64,000 nt of DNA from Flavobacteriaceae bacterium (GCA_947379965.1 CANCPC010000001.1:1-64000), one strand, 5' to 3'; counted from the stretch's first letter, positions 31,517-42,155 are shown. The notes: generated from the sequence alone by a model not told the origin. Made by a program: numbers and translations.

Positions 31517-31772
31517 ATGGGACTTCCAGAATTAAAACAAAAAATTCAAATGCAAATTGAAAATGCTGATGAACGACTATTTCGCATTGTTTCTTCTGTT
31601 TTTGATAATTATTTGAATGAGGATTTGTCTGATAATAAAACGTTGAATTCAAAGACATTGTTAGAAAAAAAAAGCGATAGACGAAGCCCTTGTACAAGTT
31701 GAAAACAAGCAAACTATTTCGCATGATTTGGTATTGGAAAAAAACCCAAAAAAAGTGTCCAAAATATTTTAA
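31517..31772 (+). pseudogene. Probable type II antitoxin-like gene, frameshifted at an A9 run
   Basis: Intact frame ends early at ...LLEKKSDRRSPCTS*. Removing one A from A9 (31665-31673) restores ...LLEKKAIDEALVQVENKQTISHDLVLEKNPKKVSKIF* ending at 31772, next to the toxin ATG. Confidence 0.7.
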
Positions 31773-31774
31773 AA

Positions 31775-32065
31775 ATGAAAATTGAATGGACATTCGCTTC
31801 AATAAATGATTATTGGCAAAATATTGAATATCTAGAAAAGGATTGGTCCGAAAAAGAAGTTTTCAATTTTATTAATGAAGTTAATTTATAACTAAATTTA
31901 CTTTTAGGAGGAAAAGTAATAATTAGCAAATCTGAATATCTTAATGAATATAAAATGGTAATCATAAAACAAATTACTATTTATTATACCATCGAAAACG
32001 AAAACATCTACTTGTTACGATTTTGGAATAATCACCAAGATTTAAGCCATTTTAAAATAAAATAA
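31775..32065 (+). pseudogene. Probable RelE/ParE-like toxin with one in-frame stop
   Basis: MKIEWTFASINDYWQNIEYLEKDWSEKEVFNFINEVNL*LNLLLGGKVIISKSEYLNEYKMVIIKQITIYYTIENENIYLLRFWNNHQDLSHFKIK; TAA at 31889-31891, same frame resumes. Confidence 0.7.
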
Positions 32066-32706
32066 TGCACTTTATTTCTCAAGAATTAGAAGATTACATC
32101 GAGCAACATTCCGAAAAGGAACCCGAATTACTTGCTGCTTTAGATAAAGAAACGTATCAGAAAATTTTACTGCCTCGAATGTTGAGCGGTCATTTTCAAG
32201 GTCGGGTTTTAAGCATGCTAGCCAAATTAATTCGGCCTGTGAATATTCTCGAAATCGGAACTTACACCGGTTATTCGGCGTTGTGTTTGTGTGAAGGAAT
32301 GCAGGAAAACGGACAACTCCACACCATTGATATCAAAGAAGAATTAGTCGATTTTCAGCGAAAATATTTTGACAAATCACCATGGGGAAATCAAATTATT
32401 CAGCATCTTGGCGAAGCCGTAGACATTATTCCAACTTTAGAAATGAAATTTGATTTGGTTTTTATTGATGCCGATAAAGAAAACTACATCAATTATTTTG
32501 AATTGATTATTCCAAAAATGAACAGAGGAGGAATTATACTTTCGGATAATGTTTTATGGAGTGGAAAAGTTCTTGAGCCGTTAAAAAAGAATGATTTAAG
32601 CACCAAAATCCTTCTAGAATACAACCAGTTATTGAAAAATGATCCAAGGGTAGAAACTGTTTTACTGCCAATTCGGGATGGATTAACCGTAAGTCGGGTT
32701 TTGTGA
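32065..32706 (+). CDS. Class I SAM-dependent O-methyltransferase
   Basis: ILEIGTYTGYSALCL, DLVFIDADKENYINYFE, GGIILSDNVLWSGKV motifs. Confidence 0.93.
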   Translation: MHFISQELEDYIEQHSEKEPELLAALDKETYQKILLPRMLSGHFQGRVLSMLAKLIRPVNILEIGTYTGYSALCLCEGMQENGQLHTIDIKEELVDFQRKYFDKSPWGNQIIQHLGEAVDIIPTLEMKFDLVFIDADKENYINYFELIIPKMNRGGIILSDNVLWSGKVLEPLKKNDLSTKILLEYNQLLKNDPRVETVLLPIRDGLTVSRVL

Positions 32707-32738
32707 AAAATTTAGATGGCTTCGTTCCTAGCAATGAC

Positions 32739-33302
32739 TTATACAGGAAAATATTTTTTCTGAGTAATTTGATATAATTTAAACATCAAAAAACCCAATA
32801 TTAATCCGCATATATACCCACAAAATATATCTAAAGGATAATGTAACCCCAGATATATTCGGCTATAAGCAAAGATTAGAGGCCATAAAAACAAGAATCC
32901 AAAATATTTGAAATAACGCTTTAAATTGAGGTATAAAAAAGTAGAAACCGCCATAGTATTTGAGGCATGGGCAGAGAAAAAACTAAACGAATCACTTGAT
33001 TTTATTATTCTAATTTTTGTGTTTATATCAGGATTAGTACAGGGTCTTAATCGCTGAAATCCGTGTTTAAATAAATTAGTAATTTGATCCGAACAAGTTA
33101 TAAGTATTGCTACGAATAAGAGCAAAAATAAGGTTTGTTTTGTTCCTAATTTTTTATAAATGAAATACAATAAAACTATAAAAAATGGAATCCAGCTAGT
33201 TTGCTTCGTGATAATTAACCATAATTTATCGTAGGTTTCCGAACCTAATCCGTTTAAATAAATAAACAATTGGGTATCAAGCGAAAGGATTTTTTCCAAC
33301 AT
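32739..33302 (-). CDS. PAP2-family phosphatase
   Basis: KHGFQRLRP, SFFSAHASNTMA, YSRIYLGLHYPLD phosphatase signature. Confidence 0.92.
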   Translation of the reverse strand: MLEKILSLDTQLFIYLNGLGSETYDKLWLIITKQTSWIPFFIVLLYFIYKKLGTKQTLFLLLFVAILITCSDQITNLFKHGFQRLRPCTNPDINTKIRIIKSSDSFSFFSAHASNTMAVSTFLYLNLKRYFKYFGFLFLWPLIFAYSRIYLGLHYPLDIFCGYICGLILGFLMFKLYQITQKKYFPV

Positions 33303-33769
33303 TATCCTTGACGTTTTATTGGTCCTTCAACTTCCTGAATTTCCTCTTTTACTTTGTCGGTTTCAGCCAATGGAAGTGCTTCCTTTTTTTCTATTTCAAC
33401 AGTAGTTGCAGTCGAAACTTCAGTAATTGTTGTCGAATTACCTTCAATATCGTTTTTTACTTTGCTTATTTCTGAGGAAATAGAGCTTGCCATTCCGTTA
33501 AATGTTGTTGGCGTACCTCCTAACAAATTAGTTTTAGCTTTATCAATTTCTGAGGTGATCGTATTTGTCAAATTATTCAATGTTTTTTGATCAAAACCAT
33601 TGTCTTCAACTCCTTTTTGAATTTCGCTTTTTATATCGTTTGTTGCGTTTTTTAATTGCGCCATCATTTTTCCCATCCCGCGAGCCATTTCCGGGACTTT
33701 ATCAGCACCAAAAAGCATCAAAACCACGAACATGATAAAAATTAATTCGCCTCCTCCTATTCCAAACAT
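33302..33769 (-). CDS. Twin-arginine translocase TatA/TatE-family subunit
   Basis: GGGELIFIMFVVLMLFGADKVPEMARGMGKMM N-terminus. Confidence 0.9.
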   Translation of the reverse strand: MFGIGGGELIFIMFVVLMLFGADKVPEMARGMGKMMAQLKNATNDIKSEIQKGVEDNGFDQKTLNNLTNTITSEIDKAKTNLLGGTPTTFNGMASSISSEISKVKNDIEGNSTTITEVSTATTVEIEKKEALPLAETDKVKEEIQEVEGPIKRQG

Positions 33770-34047
33770 AATTTATCTATTTTAGGGAGTAAAGTTACAA
33801 AGTTCCCGACTTACAAAAAGCATTATTTTGTAAATAATTAACATTAGAAGAATTAATAATTATTTTTAGTATTTCTTGATTTATAGCAAGTTCAAAAAAA
33901 GATTATATAATTAATATTCAATTTCGAATTGGACTAATGAACACTATTTACAACTTCTGACAAATTTAAATTAGCTTTTATTTCAGTGATTTTTTAAATG
34001 GTTTGACCAATTAATTGTTATTGCAACTACATATTAAGTTGAAGTGA

Positions 34048-34785
34048 TTATTCGTTCTCACAAGCAATTATTTCAAGATATTTTGTTGCCAATTGTGTCA
34101 TCAAAAACTCGGTCATAGTTTTATTTTTTGAATTTAAAGACGTTGTAAATCTTTCGTTTTCAACAATATAATATTCAAATCCTTTGATGTATTCTACAGG
34201 AATTTTCAAAATATCAACGAAGTGATGTTTATCAAACCTATCGTCTAATTTTTGGAGATAAAATTCCTTTTTCTCGACTTCAATTTCTTTTTTAAGCATT
34301 GCTGTTCTGCCTGAAAACATATTAATTAAAGGATCTAAACCCATTGGATTCATTTTCCCTGAAGTTGCTGTTACATATTTTCGTTCTGCAGGCGTATAAT
34401 GTTTCATTCCCGGCGGTACAATTCCTAACGAAACGGCGTTGATATTATCATACCGTAGGATTATTACTTCTGGCAATTGAGTAATCATTTGCTCCATTTT
34501 CACAAAAAATAATTCTTTTTGAAAATCGATTGGTTCTAAACAAATTTGGATTCCTTTAAACTGCATCGAGGAAAACATAAGCGTTTCACCCGGATTGGCT
34601 TCAATCGTGAAAAAGCCGCCTTTCTCTGTAATTACAGATTTTTCGGTTTTTAAATTTACTACATAGATCCCTTCCAGATCATTCGAATTAGCGTTAATTT
34701 TTCCATTCAATTTAACCTTAGCCGTTTCTTGCGCAAAGCCATTTGTGAAAACTAAAAGAAAAAAGACCGCTATAACTGTTCGCAT
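34048..34785 (-). CDS. Hypothetical exported protein, carboxypeptidase-regulatory-like N-terminus
   Basis: Signal peptide; early segment resembles a CarboxypepD_reg-like fold (KINANSNDLEGIYVVNLKTEKSVITEKGGFFTIEANPGETLMFSS). Confidence 0.65.
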   Translation of the reverse strand: MRTVIAVFFLLVFTNGFAQETAKVKLNGKINANSNDLEGIYVVNLKTEKSVITEKGGFFTIEANPGETLMFSSMQFKGIQICLEPIDFQKELFFVKMEQMITQLPEVIILRYDNINAVSLGIVPPGMKHYTPAERKYVTATSGKMNPMGLDPLINMFSGRTAMLKKEIEVEKKEFYLQKLDDRFDKHHFVDILKIPVEYIKGFEYYIVENERFTTSLNSKNKTMTEFLMTQLATKYLEIIACENE

Positions 34786-34943
34786 TGGAAGTATTCAATT
34801 ATTAATAAGTTGTAAAAGTATCTTAAAGCCTTCAAAAATAACTATTAACGGCTTGGTAAAAATATGTTAATTAAAAAAGGTAAAATCAGATTTAAAAAGC
34901 TTGATTTAATATCTTTATAACCAATTATTCTAGCTCTAAAAAG

Positions 34944-35651
34944 ATGAAAAACATAATTATTGCAAGCACCTCAACACTTCACGGAGGAAATTACTTAGAA
35001 TACCTTATGCCTGAATTGAGCGTTCATTTTCAGGATTGCAAAACGATACTTTTTATACCTTTTGCTAGACCAAGCGGAATTTCGCATCAAAAATACACCG
35101 AGAAAGTAGCCTTGGCATTCGCCAAAATCAATAAGACTGTAAAAGGAATTCACGAATTTGACGATGCTGCATTGGCAATCAAAAACGCCGAAGGAATATT
35201 TACTGGCGGAGGAAATACCTTTTTGTTAGTTTCGCAATTGTACAAAAATAACATCATGAGCATTCTTGCGGATGCTATAAAAAATGGAATTCCTTATTTG
35301 GGAACTAGCGCCGGAAGCAATATTTGCGGAATAACGATGCAAACTACGAATGACATGCCAATTGTTTATCCGCCAAGTTTCAATACTTTAGGATTGATAC
35401 CATTTAATTTGAATCCTCATTTTCTAGATGACAATACTGATTCTAAACATATGGGAGAAACTCGTGAAACAAGGATAAATGAGTTTCATGCTTTCAATAC
35501 ATTTCCTGTTTTAGGATTACGTGAAGGAAGCTGGATTGAGGTAAAAGGAGACGCAATGACTTTGAGAGGAAATTTATCAGCTAGGCTTTTTAGACAAAAC
35601 CAAATTCCAACAGAAATAGCACCTGGAGCAGACTTAAGTGCTATAAAATAA
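34944..35651 (+). CDS. pepE: Dipeptidase PepE (peptidase S51)
   Basis: FTGGGNTFLL, GTSAGSNI (nucleophile Ser), LNPHFLD motifs. Confidence 0.93.
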   Translation: MKNIIIASTSTLHGGNYLEYLMPELSVHFQDCKTILFIPFARPSGISHQKYTEKVALAFAKINKTVKGIHEFDDAALAIKNAEGIFTGGGNTFLLVSQLYKNNIMSILADAIKNGIPYLGTSAGSNICGITMQTTNDMPIVYPPSFNTLGLIPFNLNPHFLDDNTDSKHMGETRETRINEFHAFNTFPVLGLREGSWIEVKGDAMTLRGNLSARLFRQNQIPTEIAPGADLSAIK

Positions 35652-35679
35652 AAAACCTCAAACTTACGTTTGAGGTTTA
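35649..35679 (+). terminator. Terminator after pepE
   Basis: AAACCTCAAAC-TTAC-GTTTGAGGTTT hairpin. Confidence 0.6.
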
Positions 35680-35680
35680 G

Positions 35681-35753
<73 letters not shown>

Positions 35754-36017
35754 ATTACAACGGTGCAAATATAATTAATTAGTTAGATGCTAAACAAACT
35801 TTTTGAATAAAAAATTACAAATAAATTGATTTTTTTTATAACCGTTTTAAAATTAAATTGTTATATAATAATTAATTATGGTAAGGCATTACTATCTATC
35901 AAAAAACTGCAACAAAACCAATGATATAAAAAGTTATTTGATTTTTTTGAAAAGAAAAAAACTCAAACCTCTTACAGTTTTACAATTGGAAAATTAATTT
36001 TCGAAATTATTTCGAAA

Positions 36018-36740
36018 TTAAGAGTTTAATGGAGAAACAACTTTTAAATTATTAGTGGTGAAATAAATAAAAAGACAAGATTTATTTTTTATCGTATTAA
36101 TTATTCCTTTCGATAATTCTTCAGGAACTGCAGGACAACCTTGACTTCTTCCTAATCGTTTATTATTTTTAATAAACGAATCCGAAACATAATTTGCTGG
36201 ATGTATAACCACACCTCTTGCTCTAGCATTATCATTAACTCCTTTCTCGAGACCATCTAATTTTAGAGATATTCCATGTTTTCCGTTATAAATTTCACCA
36301 GTAGCATAAAATCCGAGGCTACTTTTAAAAGATCGATCTGCATTCGAAAAACTTTTAGCATATTCATCTCCAGTGTTTCTTCCGTGAGCAACAAGCGAAT
36401 GGTATAAAATAGTATTTGAAACTAAGTCAATCACCCAAAGCCTTTTGATGTTTGATGACAAACTAAAATCGATTAATGTCAAAATATCTTTGTGAATTAA
36501 ACCTTTTTCTTTCAGTAAATAAAATCCTTTCAACGCTTGAGTAAAACTCTGTATATTAGGCAACTCAAATTGATTTGGATTTAGACTTCTATAAATTTGC
36601 CCGATATTCCTATCTGAACTCAATACAATTGTACTAGCAACAACTTTCGGATGACAATACTTATGTTCAGGGAGATTTGCTTTACTAGATGCAAACAAAA
36701 ACAAAAAAGGAAAAAGGAATGAAAATGTTTTGTAAAGCAT
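36018..36740 (-). CDS. Murein L,D-transpeptidase catalytic domain family protein
   Basis: Signal peptide; VIHPANYVSD...LGRSQGCPAVPEEL resembles a YkuD-like catalytic His/SxGC signature. Confidence 0.85.
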   Translation of the reverse strand: MLYKTFSFLFPFLFLFASSKANLPEHKYCHPKVVASTIVLSSDRNIGQIYRSLNPNQFELPNIQSFTQALKGFYLLKEKGLIHKDILTLIDFSLSSNIKRLWVIDLVSNTILYHSLVAHGRNTGDEYAKSFSNADRSFKSSLGFYATGEIYNGKHGISLKLDGLEKGVNDNARARGVVIHPANYVSDSFIKNNKRLGRSQGCPAVPEELSKGIINTIKNKSCLFIYFTTNNLKVVSPLNS

Positions 36741-36930
36741 TGAATACGTTTATTTTATAAATCAGAAAAAGGAAAGCAAATATACAACTCAAACAAGCCT
36801 AATGCAACTTATTAAGATAAAAATAACGTATTGAAACAATTAACTTGTTTTTAAAGGAATATATATAAACTAATCTGTTTGTTTTTAATGTTAATTTTTT
36901 ACTATTTTTGTTAACCCCTATTCCTGATTT

Positions 36931-39324
36931 ATGACTAAATTAAATTCTTTAACGCTACTTTTATTTCTTGCTTTTAGCACGAATATTCATAGTCAAAAAA
37001 AGGTTCTTCAGGCAAAATACACAACTGAAAATATAATAATAGACGGAAAATTTGATGAAGAAATTTGGAAAAATGCACCAAATGCTTCTGATTTTATTAT
37101 GTTCGAACCGGACAACGGTAAGCCCATTGGGACATCCAAAAAAACGGAAATAAAATTAGTTTATGATAATACCGCCATCTATATTGCGGCTTTATTATTT
37201 GATGATCAGCCCAATAAAATTTCTAGAGAATTGACCAATCGAGATGTTTTTGGAATTGCAGATGACTTTTGGGTTTCAATAAACGGATATAATGATGGCC
37301 AGCAGGATTTTAGATTTATTGTAAGTGCTGCTGGTGTACAAATGGATTGTTTAGCAACAGAGGATAGCGAAGATTATTCTTGGGATGCTATATGGGAAAG
37401 CAAAGCTAAAATAACCAATTTTGGATGGGTCGTAGAAATGAAAATTCCATATGCCGCCTTACGTTTTTCGAAAGGCGACACGCAAACTTGGGGATTGAAT
37501 TTCATGCGAACCATAAAACGTGATGCTCAAAAATACACTTGGAATCATGTTGACACGAAAATTGGGGCTGTAATTGCACAAGAAGGAATTCTAAAAGGTA
37601 TTGAAAACATTAAACCTCCTACTCGCCTTTTCTTAATTCCCTATTCATCTTCTTATTATCAAAAAAATAATTTTGGTTCCGATAAAACTTTTAAGGCCGG
37701 TTTAGATATTAAATACGGAATTAACGATTCTTTTACTTTTGACGCAATTTTGGTACCCGATTTTGGACAAACAAAATTCGATAATTCAATCCTTAATTTG
37801 ACTCCTTTCGAACAATTACTGAGCGAAAATAGACCTTTTTTTACTGAAGGAACTGATTTGTTTTCTAAAGGTGGCTTATTCTATTCCAGAAGGATTGGAG
37901 GCCAAGCAAGTTTTGATCCTACAACGGCAACGAATGAAGAAATAACAAATTATCCAGGTACCGTTAATTTGCTTAATGCTCTAAAAATATCAGGAAGAAC
38001 AAAAGAAGGTTTGGGAATAGGTTTTTTGGATGCCGTTACAGATAATACCTATGCCACAATACTTAATACAGTCACCAATCAAACACGAAAAGAAATTATT
38101 CAACCATTGACCAATTATAATGTATTGGTATTAGATCAACGCTTTAGACAAAATTCATCAGTAACATTTGTAAATACAAATACGACTAGAAATGGTAATT
38201 TTAGAGATGCAAATGCTTCTGCTCTACTTTTCGATTTGAATACAAAAGCAAACACGTATAATTTATATGGGGATTTTAAGTATAGTGATGTTCATGATTT
38301 GAATGATTATAGTGGTTACAAAACTTCATTAAATTTTGCTAAAACAAGCGGAAGATATAGATATTTGTTTTCAGGTAAATATCTTTCTGAAAATTATGAT
38401 ATCAATGATTTAGGAATACTTTATGTAAATAATTACCATGCTGCATATGCAGAATCGAGCTATAGAATTGTAAATCCAACTAAATTTTTCAGCACATTTA
38501 AAGCGTCACAAAACCTGAATTATGAAATTCAAAACTCTACCGGCAAAACTCAAGAAGCATGGTATCAAATAACTGCAAAGGCAACCACATTAAAAAATAA
38601 TTATCTAGAAGGACTTTTACAAATTAACCCAATTAATCGGTTCGATTTTTATGAACCACGAGAATATGGAAAATACGTTTACAAACCCAAAAGTATCATA
38701 GGTTATTTTCAATTTTATTCGAACGAAAACAATCCTTTTCATTATGAAATTGAACTTTCATCGGAGAAATTCGATGAAAAGAATAGGGCCACTTACAAAA
38801 TATTTGGAGGAACAAAGTATCGATTTAATGACAAATTTTCTTTACAATACAATTTTCAATATTCGCGTTTAGTAAATGATAGAGGCTGGATTGACTCTGA
38901 TAATTCCAACATAATTTTTGCGGAACGAAATCGTGAAATAGTTCAAAACGATTTCGTTGCAAAATACACATTAACTAACAAGATGAACTTGAATGTTACC
39001 GCTTATTACTACTGGTCCTATTCTAATAATCACCAATTTTTCAACTTACAAAATGAAGGTTATTTAACTCCAAATTCAAATTATTTTGTAAACAAAAATA
39101 GAAACTTCAATTCTTGGAATTTAGACTTATCTTATTCTTGGTGGTTTGCTCCCGGAAGTCAACTTACCTTTTTATATCGTAATTATGCACTTGAAAGCAC
39201 CCGAATTGTAGAAAGAAATATTCAAAAAAACCTTTCAAATGTCTTCAATAATAATCCAAACAACATTATTTCGGTAAGCCTTCGTTATTTTATAGATTAC
39301 AATTCGCTGAAAAGAAAACACTAG
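36931..39324 (+). CDS. DUF5916-like protein with N-terminal CBM9-like domain
   Basis: Signal peptide; IDGKFDEEIWKNAP...DDFWVSINGYNDGQQDFRFIVSAAG CBM9-like segment; beta-rich C-terminus. Confidence 0.85.
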   Translation: MTKLNSLTLLLFLAFSTNIHSQKKVLQAKYTTENIIIDGKFDEEIWKNAPNASDFIMFEPDNGKPIGTSKKTEIKLVYDNTAIYIAALLFDDQPNKISRELTNRDVFGIADDFWVSINGYNDGQQDFRFIVSAAGVQMDCLATEDSEDYSWDAIWESKAKITNFGWVVEMKIPYAALRFSKGDTQTWGLNFMRTIKRDAQKYTWNHVDTKIGAVIAQEGILKGIENIKPPTRLFLIPYSSSYYQKNNFGSDKTFKAGLDIKYGINDSFTFDAILVPDFGQTKFDNSILNLTPFEQLLSENRPFFTEGTDLFSKGGLFYSRRIGGQASFDPTTATNEEITNYPGTVNLLNALKISGRTKEGLGIGFLDAVTDNTYATILNTVTNQTRKEIIQPLTNYNVLVLDQRFRQNSSVTFVNTNTTRNGNFRDANASALLFDLNTKANTYNLYGDFKYSDVHDLNDYSGYKTSLNFAKTSGRYRYLFSGKYLSENYDINDLGILYVNNYHAAYAESSYRIVNPTKFFSTFKASQNLNYEIQNSTGKTQEAWYQITAKATTLKNNYLEGLLQINPINRFDFYEPREYGKYVYKPKSIIGYFQFYSNENNPFHYEIELSSEKFDEKNRATYKIFGGTKYRFNDKFSLQYNFQYSRLVNDRGWIDSDNSNIIFAERNREIVQNDFVAKYTLTNKMNLNVTAYYYWSYSNNHQFFNLQNEGYLTPNSNYFVNKNRNFNSWNLDLSYSWWFAPGSQLTFLYRNYALESTRIVERNIQKNLSNVFNNNPNNIISVSLRYFIDYNSLKRKH

Positions 39325-39441
39325 AATGCATTAATTTTAATAAAAGATTACTTCTTCAAAGCAATTTTTGTTTTTTATTGTAGTTCCCTAAAAAATATAT
39401 AATTATGGATTAAAGCGAAACCAAATTTTTTAGAAAAGCTT

Positions 39442-39449
39442 TATCTTTG
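39442..39449 (+). promoter_or_regulatory. Candidate -7 element (TATCTTTG) of gpmI
   Basis: Matches TAnnTTTG 17 nt upstream of the ATG. Confidence 0.4.
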
Positions 39450-39465
39450 CATAAAAAATAATCGA

Positions 39466-40983
39466 ATGAACAAGAAAGTAATCCTTATGATTCTGGATGG
39501 TTGGGGAAAATCTCCTGACCCAAAAGTCTCAGCAATAGACAATGCCGATATTCCATTTATCAATAGTTTATACACCAAATACCCTAGCGCTCAGCTTAGA
39601 ACCGACGGATTAAACGTAGGTCTACCAGAAGGCCAAATGGGAAATTCTGAAGTAGGACACATGAACCTGGGCGCCGGAAGAATTATATATCAAGATCTTG
39701 CAAAAATTAACCTTGCTGTAGAAAACAAAACTTTAAACAATGAACCTGTTCTTGTTGATGCTTTTCAATATGCAAAAGACAACAATGTAAATGTCCATTT
39801 TTTAGGATTAGTTTCGGATGGTGGCGTTCACTCTCACACCTCACACTTGCGCGGTTTGATTGATGCAACTCAAGACTTTGGTTTGCAAAAAGTATTTGTT
39901 CATGCCTTTACTGATGGTCGCGATGTAGATCCAAAATCGGGTGCGACTTACATTCGGGATCTAGAAAATTATATCGCAAACACCTCTGTAAAAATTGCTT
40001 CGGTAGTAGGAAGGTATTATGCAATGGATCGTGATAAACGTTGGGAAAGAGTAAAAATTGCCTACGATTTATTAGTAAACGGAACAGGAACCCATTCCGA
40101 AAACCCAGTAAAAAACATCGAAGGAAGTTATAAAAAAGACATAACCGATGAATTTATTGACCCAATAATTGTTGTTGACGAAAGTGATAAACCCTTGGCA
40201 ACAATAAAAGAAAATGACGTTGTGATATTCTTTAATTTCAGAACCGATAGAGGTCGTGAACTTACTGAAGCTTTATCGCAAAAAGATTTTCACGAGCAAA
40301 ACATGCACAAACTCAATTTGTATTATGTGACGCTAACCAATTATGACGAAACGTACCAAAACGTAAAAGTGGTTTATAACAAAGATAATGTTACAGAAAC
40401 CCTAGGCGAAGTCTTGGAAAAACATAATAAAAAACAAATCAGGATTGCCGAAACAGAGAAATATCCTCACGTGACTTTCTTCTTTTCGGGCGGTCGAGAA
40501 CTCCCTTTTATTGGCGAAAGCCGTATCCTAAAAAACTCACCGAAAGTTGCCACTTACGATTTACAACCTGAGATGAGCGCATACGAACTAGCCGATGCTT
40601 TGGTTCCAGAATTAAACAAAGGTGAAGTAGATTTCGTTTGTCTTAATTTTGCCAATGGCGATATGGTAGGACATACCGGAGTTATGAGTGCCGCTATAAA
40701 AGCTTGTGAAGCAGTTGATAAATGTGTCGAGAAAGTAATTACAGCAGCTTTAGCTAATAATTATACAACATTAGTTATTGCAGATCACGGTAATTGTGAA
40801 ACAATGATTAATCCTGACGGAAGTCCAAATACTGCTCATACTACAAATCCTGTTCCACTTATTTTGGTAGATAATGAATTAAAAACAATTCATGATGGGG
40901 TTTTAGGAGATATGGCACCAACGATTTTAGATTTAATGGGAATTAAAAAGCCTGAAGTAATGACCAGACATTCATTATTATAA
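39466..40983 (+). CDS. gpmI: 2,3-bisphosphoglycerate-independent phosphoglycerate mutase
   Basis: MILDGWGKSPD, GNSEVGHMNLGAGRIIYQDL, ADHGNCETM motifs. Confidence 0.97.
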   Translation: MNKKVILMILDGWGKSPDPKVSAIDNADIPFINSLYTKYPSAQLRTDGLNVGLPEGQMGNSEVGHMNLGAGRIIYQDLAKINLAVENKTLNNEPVLVDAFQYAKDNNVNVHFLGLVSDGGVHSHTSHLRGLIDATQDFGLQKVFVHAFTDGRDVDPKSGATYIRDLENYIANTSVKIASVVGRYYAMDRDKRWERVKIAYDLLVNGTGTHSENPVKNIEGSYKKDITDEFIDPIIVVDESDKPLATIKENDVVIFFNFRTDRGRELTEALSQKDFHEQNMHKLNLYYVTLTNYDETYQNVKVVYNKDNVTETLGEVLEKHNKKQIRIAETEKYPHVTFFFSGGRELPFIGESRILKNSPKVATYDLQPEMSAYELADALVPELNKGEVDFVCLNFANGDMVGHTGVMSAAIKACEAVDKCVEKVITAALANNYTTLVIADHGNCETMINPDGSPNTAHTTNPVPLILVDNELKTIHDGVLGDMAPTILDLMGIKKPEVMTRHSLL

Positions 40984-41011
40984 TTGAAATGAATAGTCAT
41001 AGAATTAAAAA

Positions 41012-41048
41012 CAAAATTCTCGTAAACCTTAAGTCTACGAGGATTTTT
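41012..41048. terminator. Bidirectional terminator between gpmI and galE
   Basis: AAAATTCTCGTA ... TACGAGGATTTTT hairpin between convergent genes. Confidence 0.65.
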
Positions 41049-41076
41049 ATTTTATACATGAAACAAAAAGATTTAT

Positions 41077-42090
41077 TTAGCTTCTAACTTTCTGTTCCCA
41101 CTTCCAAGCACTTGCTAACGCTTCTTCTAGTGTAGATTGTGATTTCCATCCTAATATATTATTGGCTTTATCCGTATTGGCATATGCCGAAGTTATATCA
41201 CCTTCACGGCGAGCTACAATTTTATAAGGTAATTTTTGACTACTAACTTTCTCAAAAGCATGAATCACTTCAAGCACCGAGCTTCCTGTTCCCGTTCCCA
41301 AATTAAAAATTTCAACTTTTTCTACATTCTTTTTATTCAATAATCGTTGCATGGCAATTACGTGAGCTTTCGCCAAATCAACTACGTGAATATAATCACG
41401 AACAGCAGTTCCGTCAGGCGTTGGATAATCATCACCATATACAGATAATTCTTGACGCAAACCTAATCCGGTTTGGGTAATAAAGGGTACTAAATTTTGT
41501 GGAACTCCTAATGGCAATTCGCCAATTTCAGCCGAAGAATGCGCTCCAATTGGATTGAAATAACGTAATAAAATTGAATTAATATTGGTTACTTTGGCAG
41601 CATCGGTGATAATTTCTTCACCAATTTGTTTGGTATTTCCATAAGGTGACATCGCAGTTTGGATTGATGCATCTTCAGTAATTGGCATTTTTTCGGCTTG
41701 ACCATAAACCGTACAAGAAGAACTAAAAATGAAATTTGCTTCTGGTTTTTTTTGTAATTCCTGAAGCAAATAAACCAAAGTATTGATGTTATTTTCATAA
41801 TACAATAATGGATTTCCAACACTTTCTCCAACCGCTTTTGAAGCTGCAAAATGAATTACACCATCAATATCGTGATGTCTTTTGAAGAAATCCTGTACTT
41901 TATCTTTCTCGCGTAGATCTAACTTTTCGAATGCGGTGTTTATCCCTGTAATATTGGCAATTCCGTCTAAAACACTCAAAGAAGTATTCGAAAGATTGTC
42001 GATAATTACTACCTCAAAACCTTGATTTTGTAATTCTACTACGGTATGTGAACCGATAAAACCTAAACCTCCTGTAACTAGTATTTTCAT
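41077..42090 (-). CDS. galE: UDP-glucose 4-epimerase
   Basis: MKILVTGGLGFIGSHTVVEL, SSSCTVYG, YGNTKQIGEE; start set at MKILV because the longer ORF runs into an intergenic palindrome. Confidence 0.95.
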   Translation of the reverse strand: MKILVTGGLGFIGSHTVVELQNQGFEVVIIDNLSNTSLSVLDGIANITGINTAFEKLDLREKDKVQDFFKRHHDIDGVIHFAASKAVGESVGNPLLYYENNINTLVYLLQELQKKPEANFIFSSSCTVYGQAEKMPITEDASIQTAMSPYGNTKQIGEEIITDAAKVTNINSILLRYFNPIGAHSSAEIGELPLGVPQNLVPFITQTGLGLRQELSVYGDDYPTPDGTAVRDYIHVVDLAKAHVIAMQRLLNKKNVEKVEIFNLGTGTGSSVLEVIHAFEKVSSQKLPYKIVARREGDITSAYANTDKANNILGWKSQSTLEEALASAWKWEQKVRS

Positions 42091-42109
42091 TTTATGTTTT
42101 TTGTTTTTG

Positions 42110-42155
42110 TAGAGACGCACTGCAATGCGTCTCTAGGTGTGCGTCTCTACGTGTA
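42110..42155. repeat. REP-like GAGACGCA palindrome plus extra half-site
   Basis: TAGAGACGCA-CTGCAA-TGCGTCTCTA (10-bp stem), then GTGTGCGTCTCTACG. Confidence 0.75.

Noticed and set aside
31515-31802. 95-aa minus-strand ORF over the TA remnant
   Set aside because: The plus-strand reading explains the region better as frameshifted antitoxin plus toxin with candidate promoter.
42091-42120. N-terminal extension of galE (MRLYKNKKHK)
   Set aside because: Extension is encoded partly by the palindromic repeat; the conserved start MKILVTGG is at 42090.
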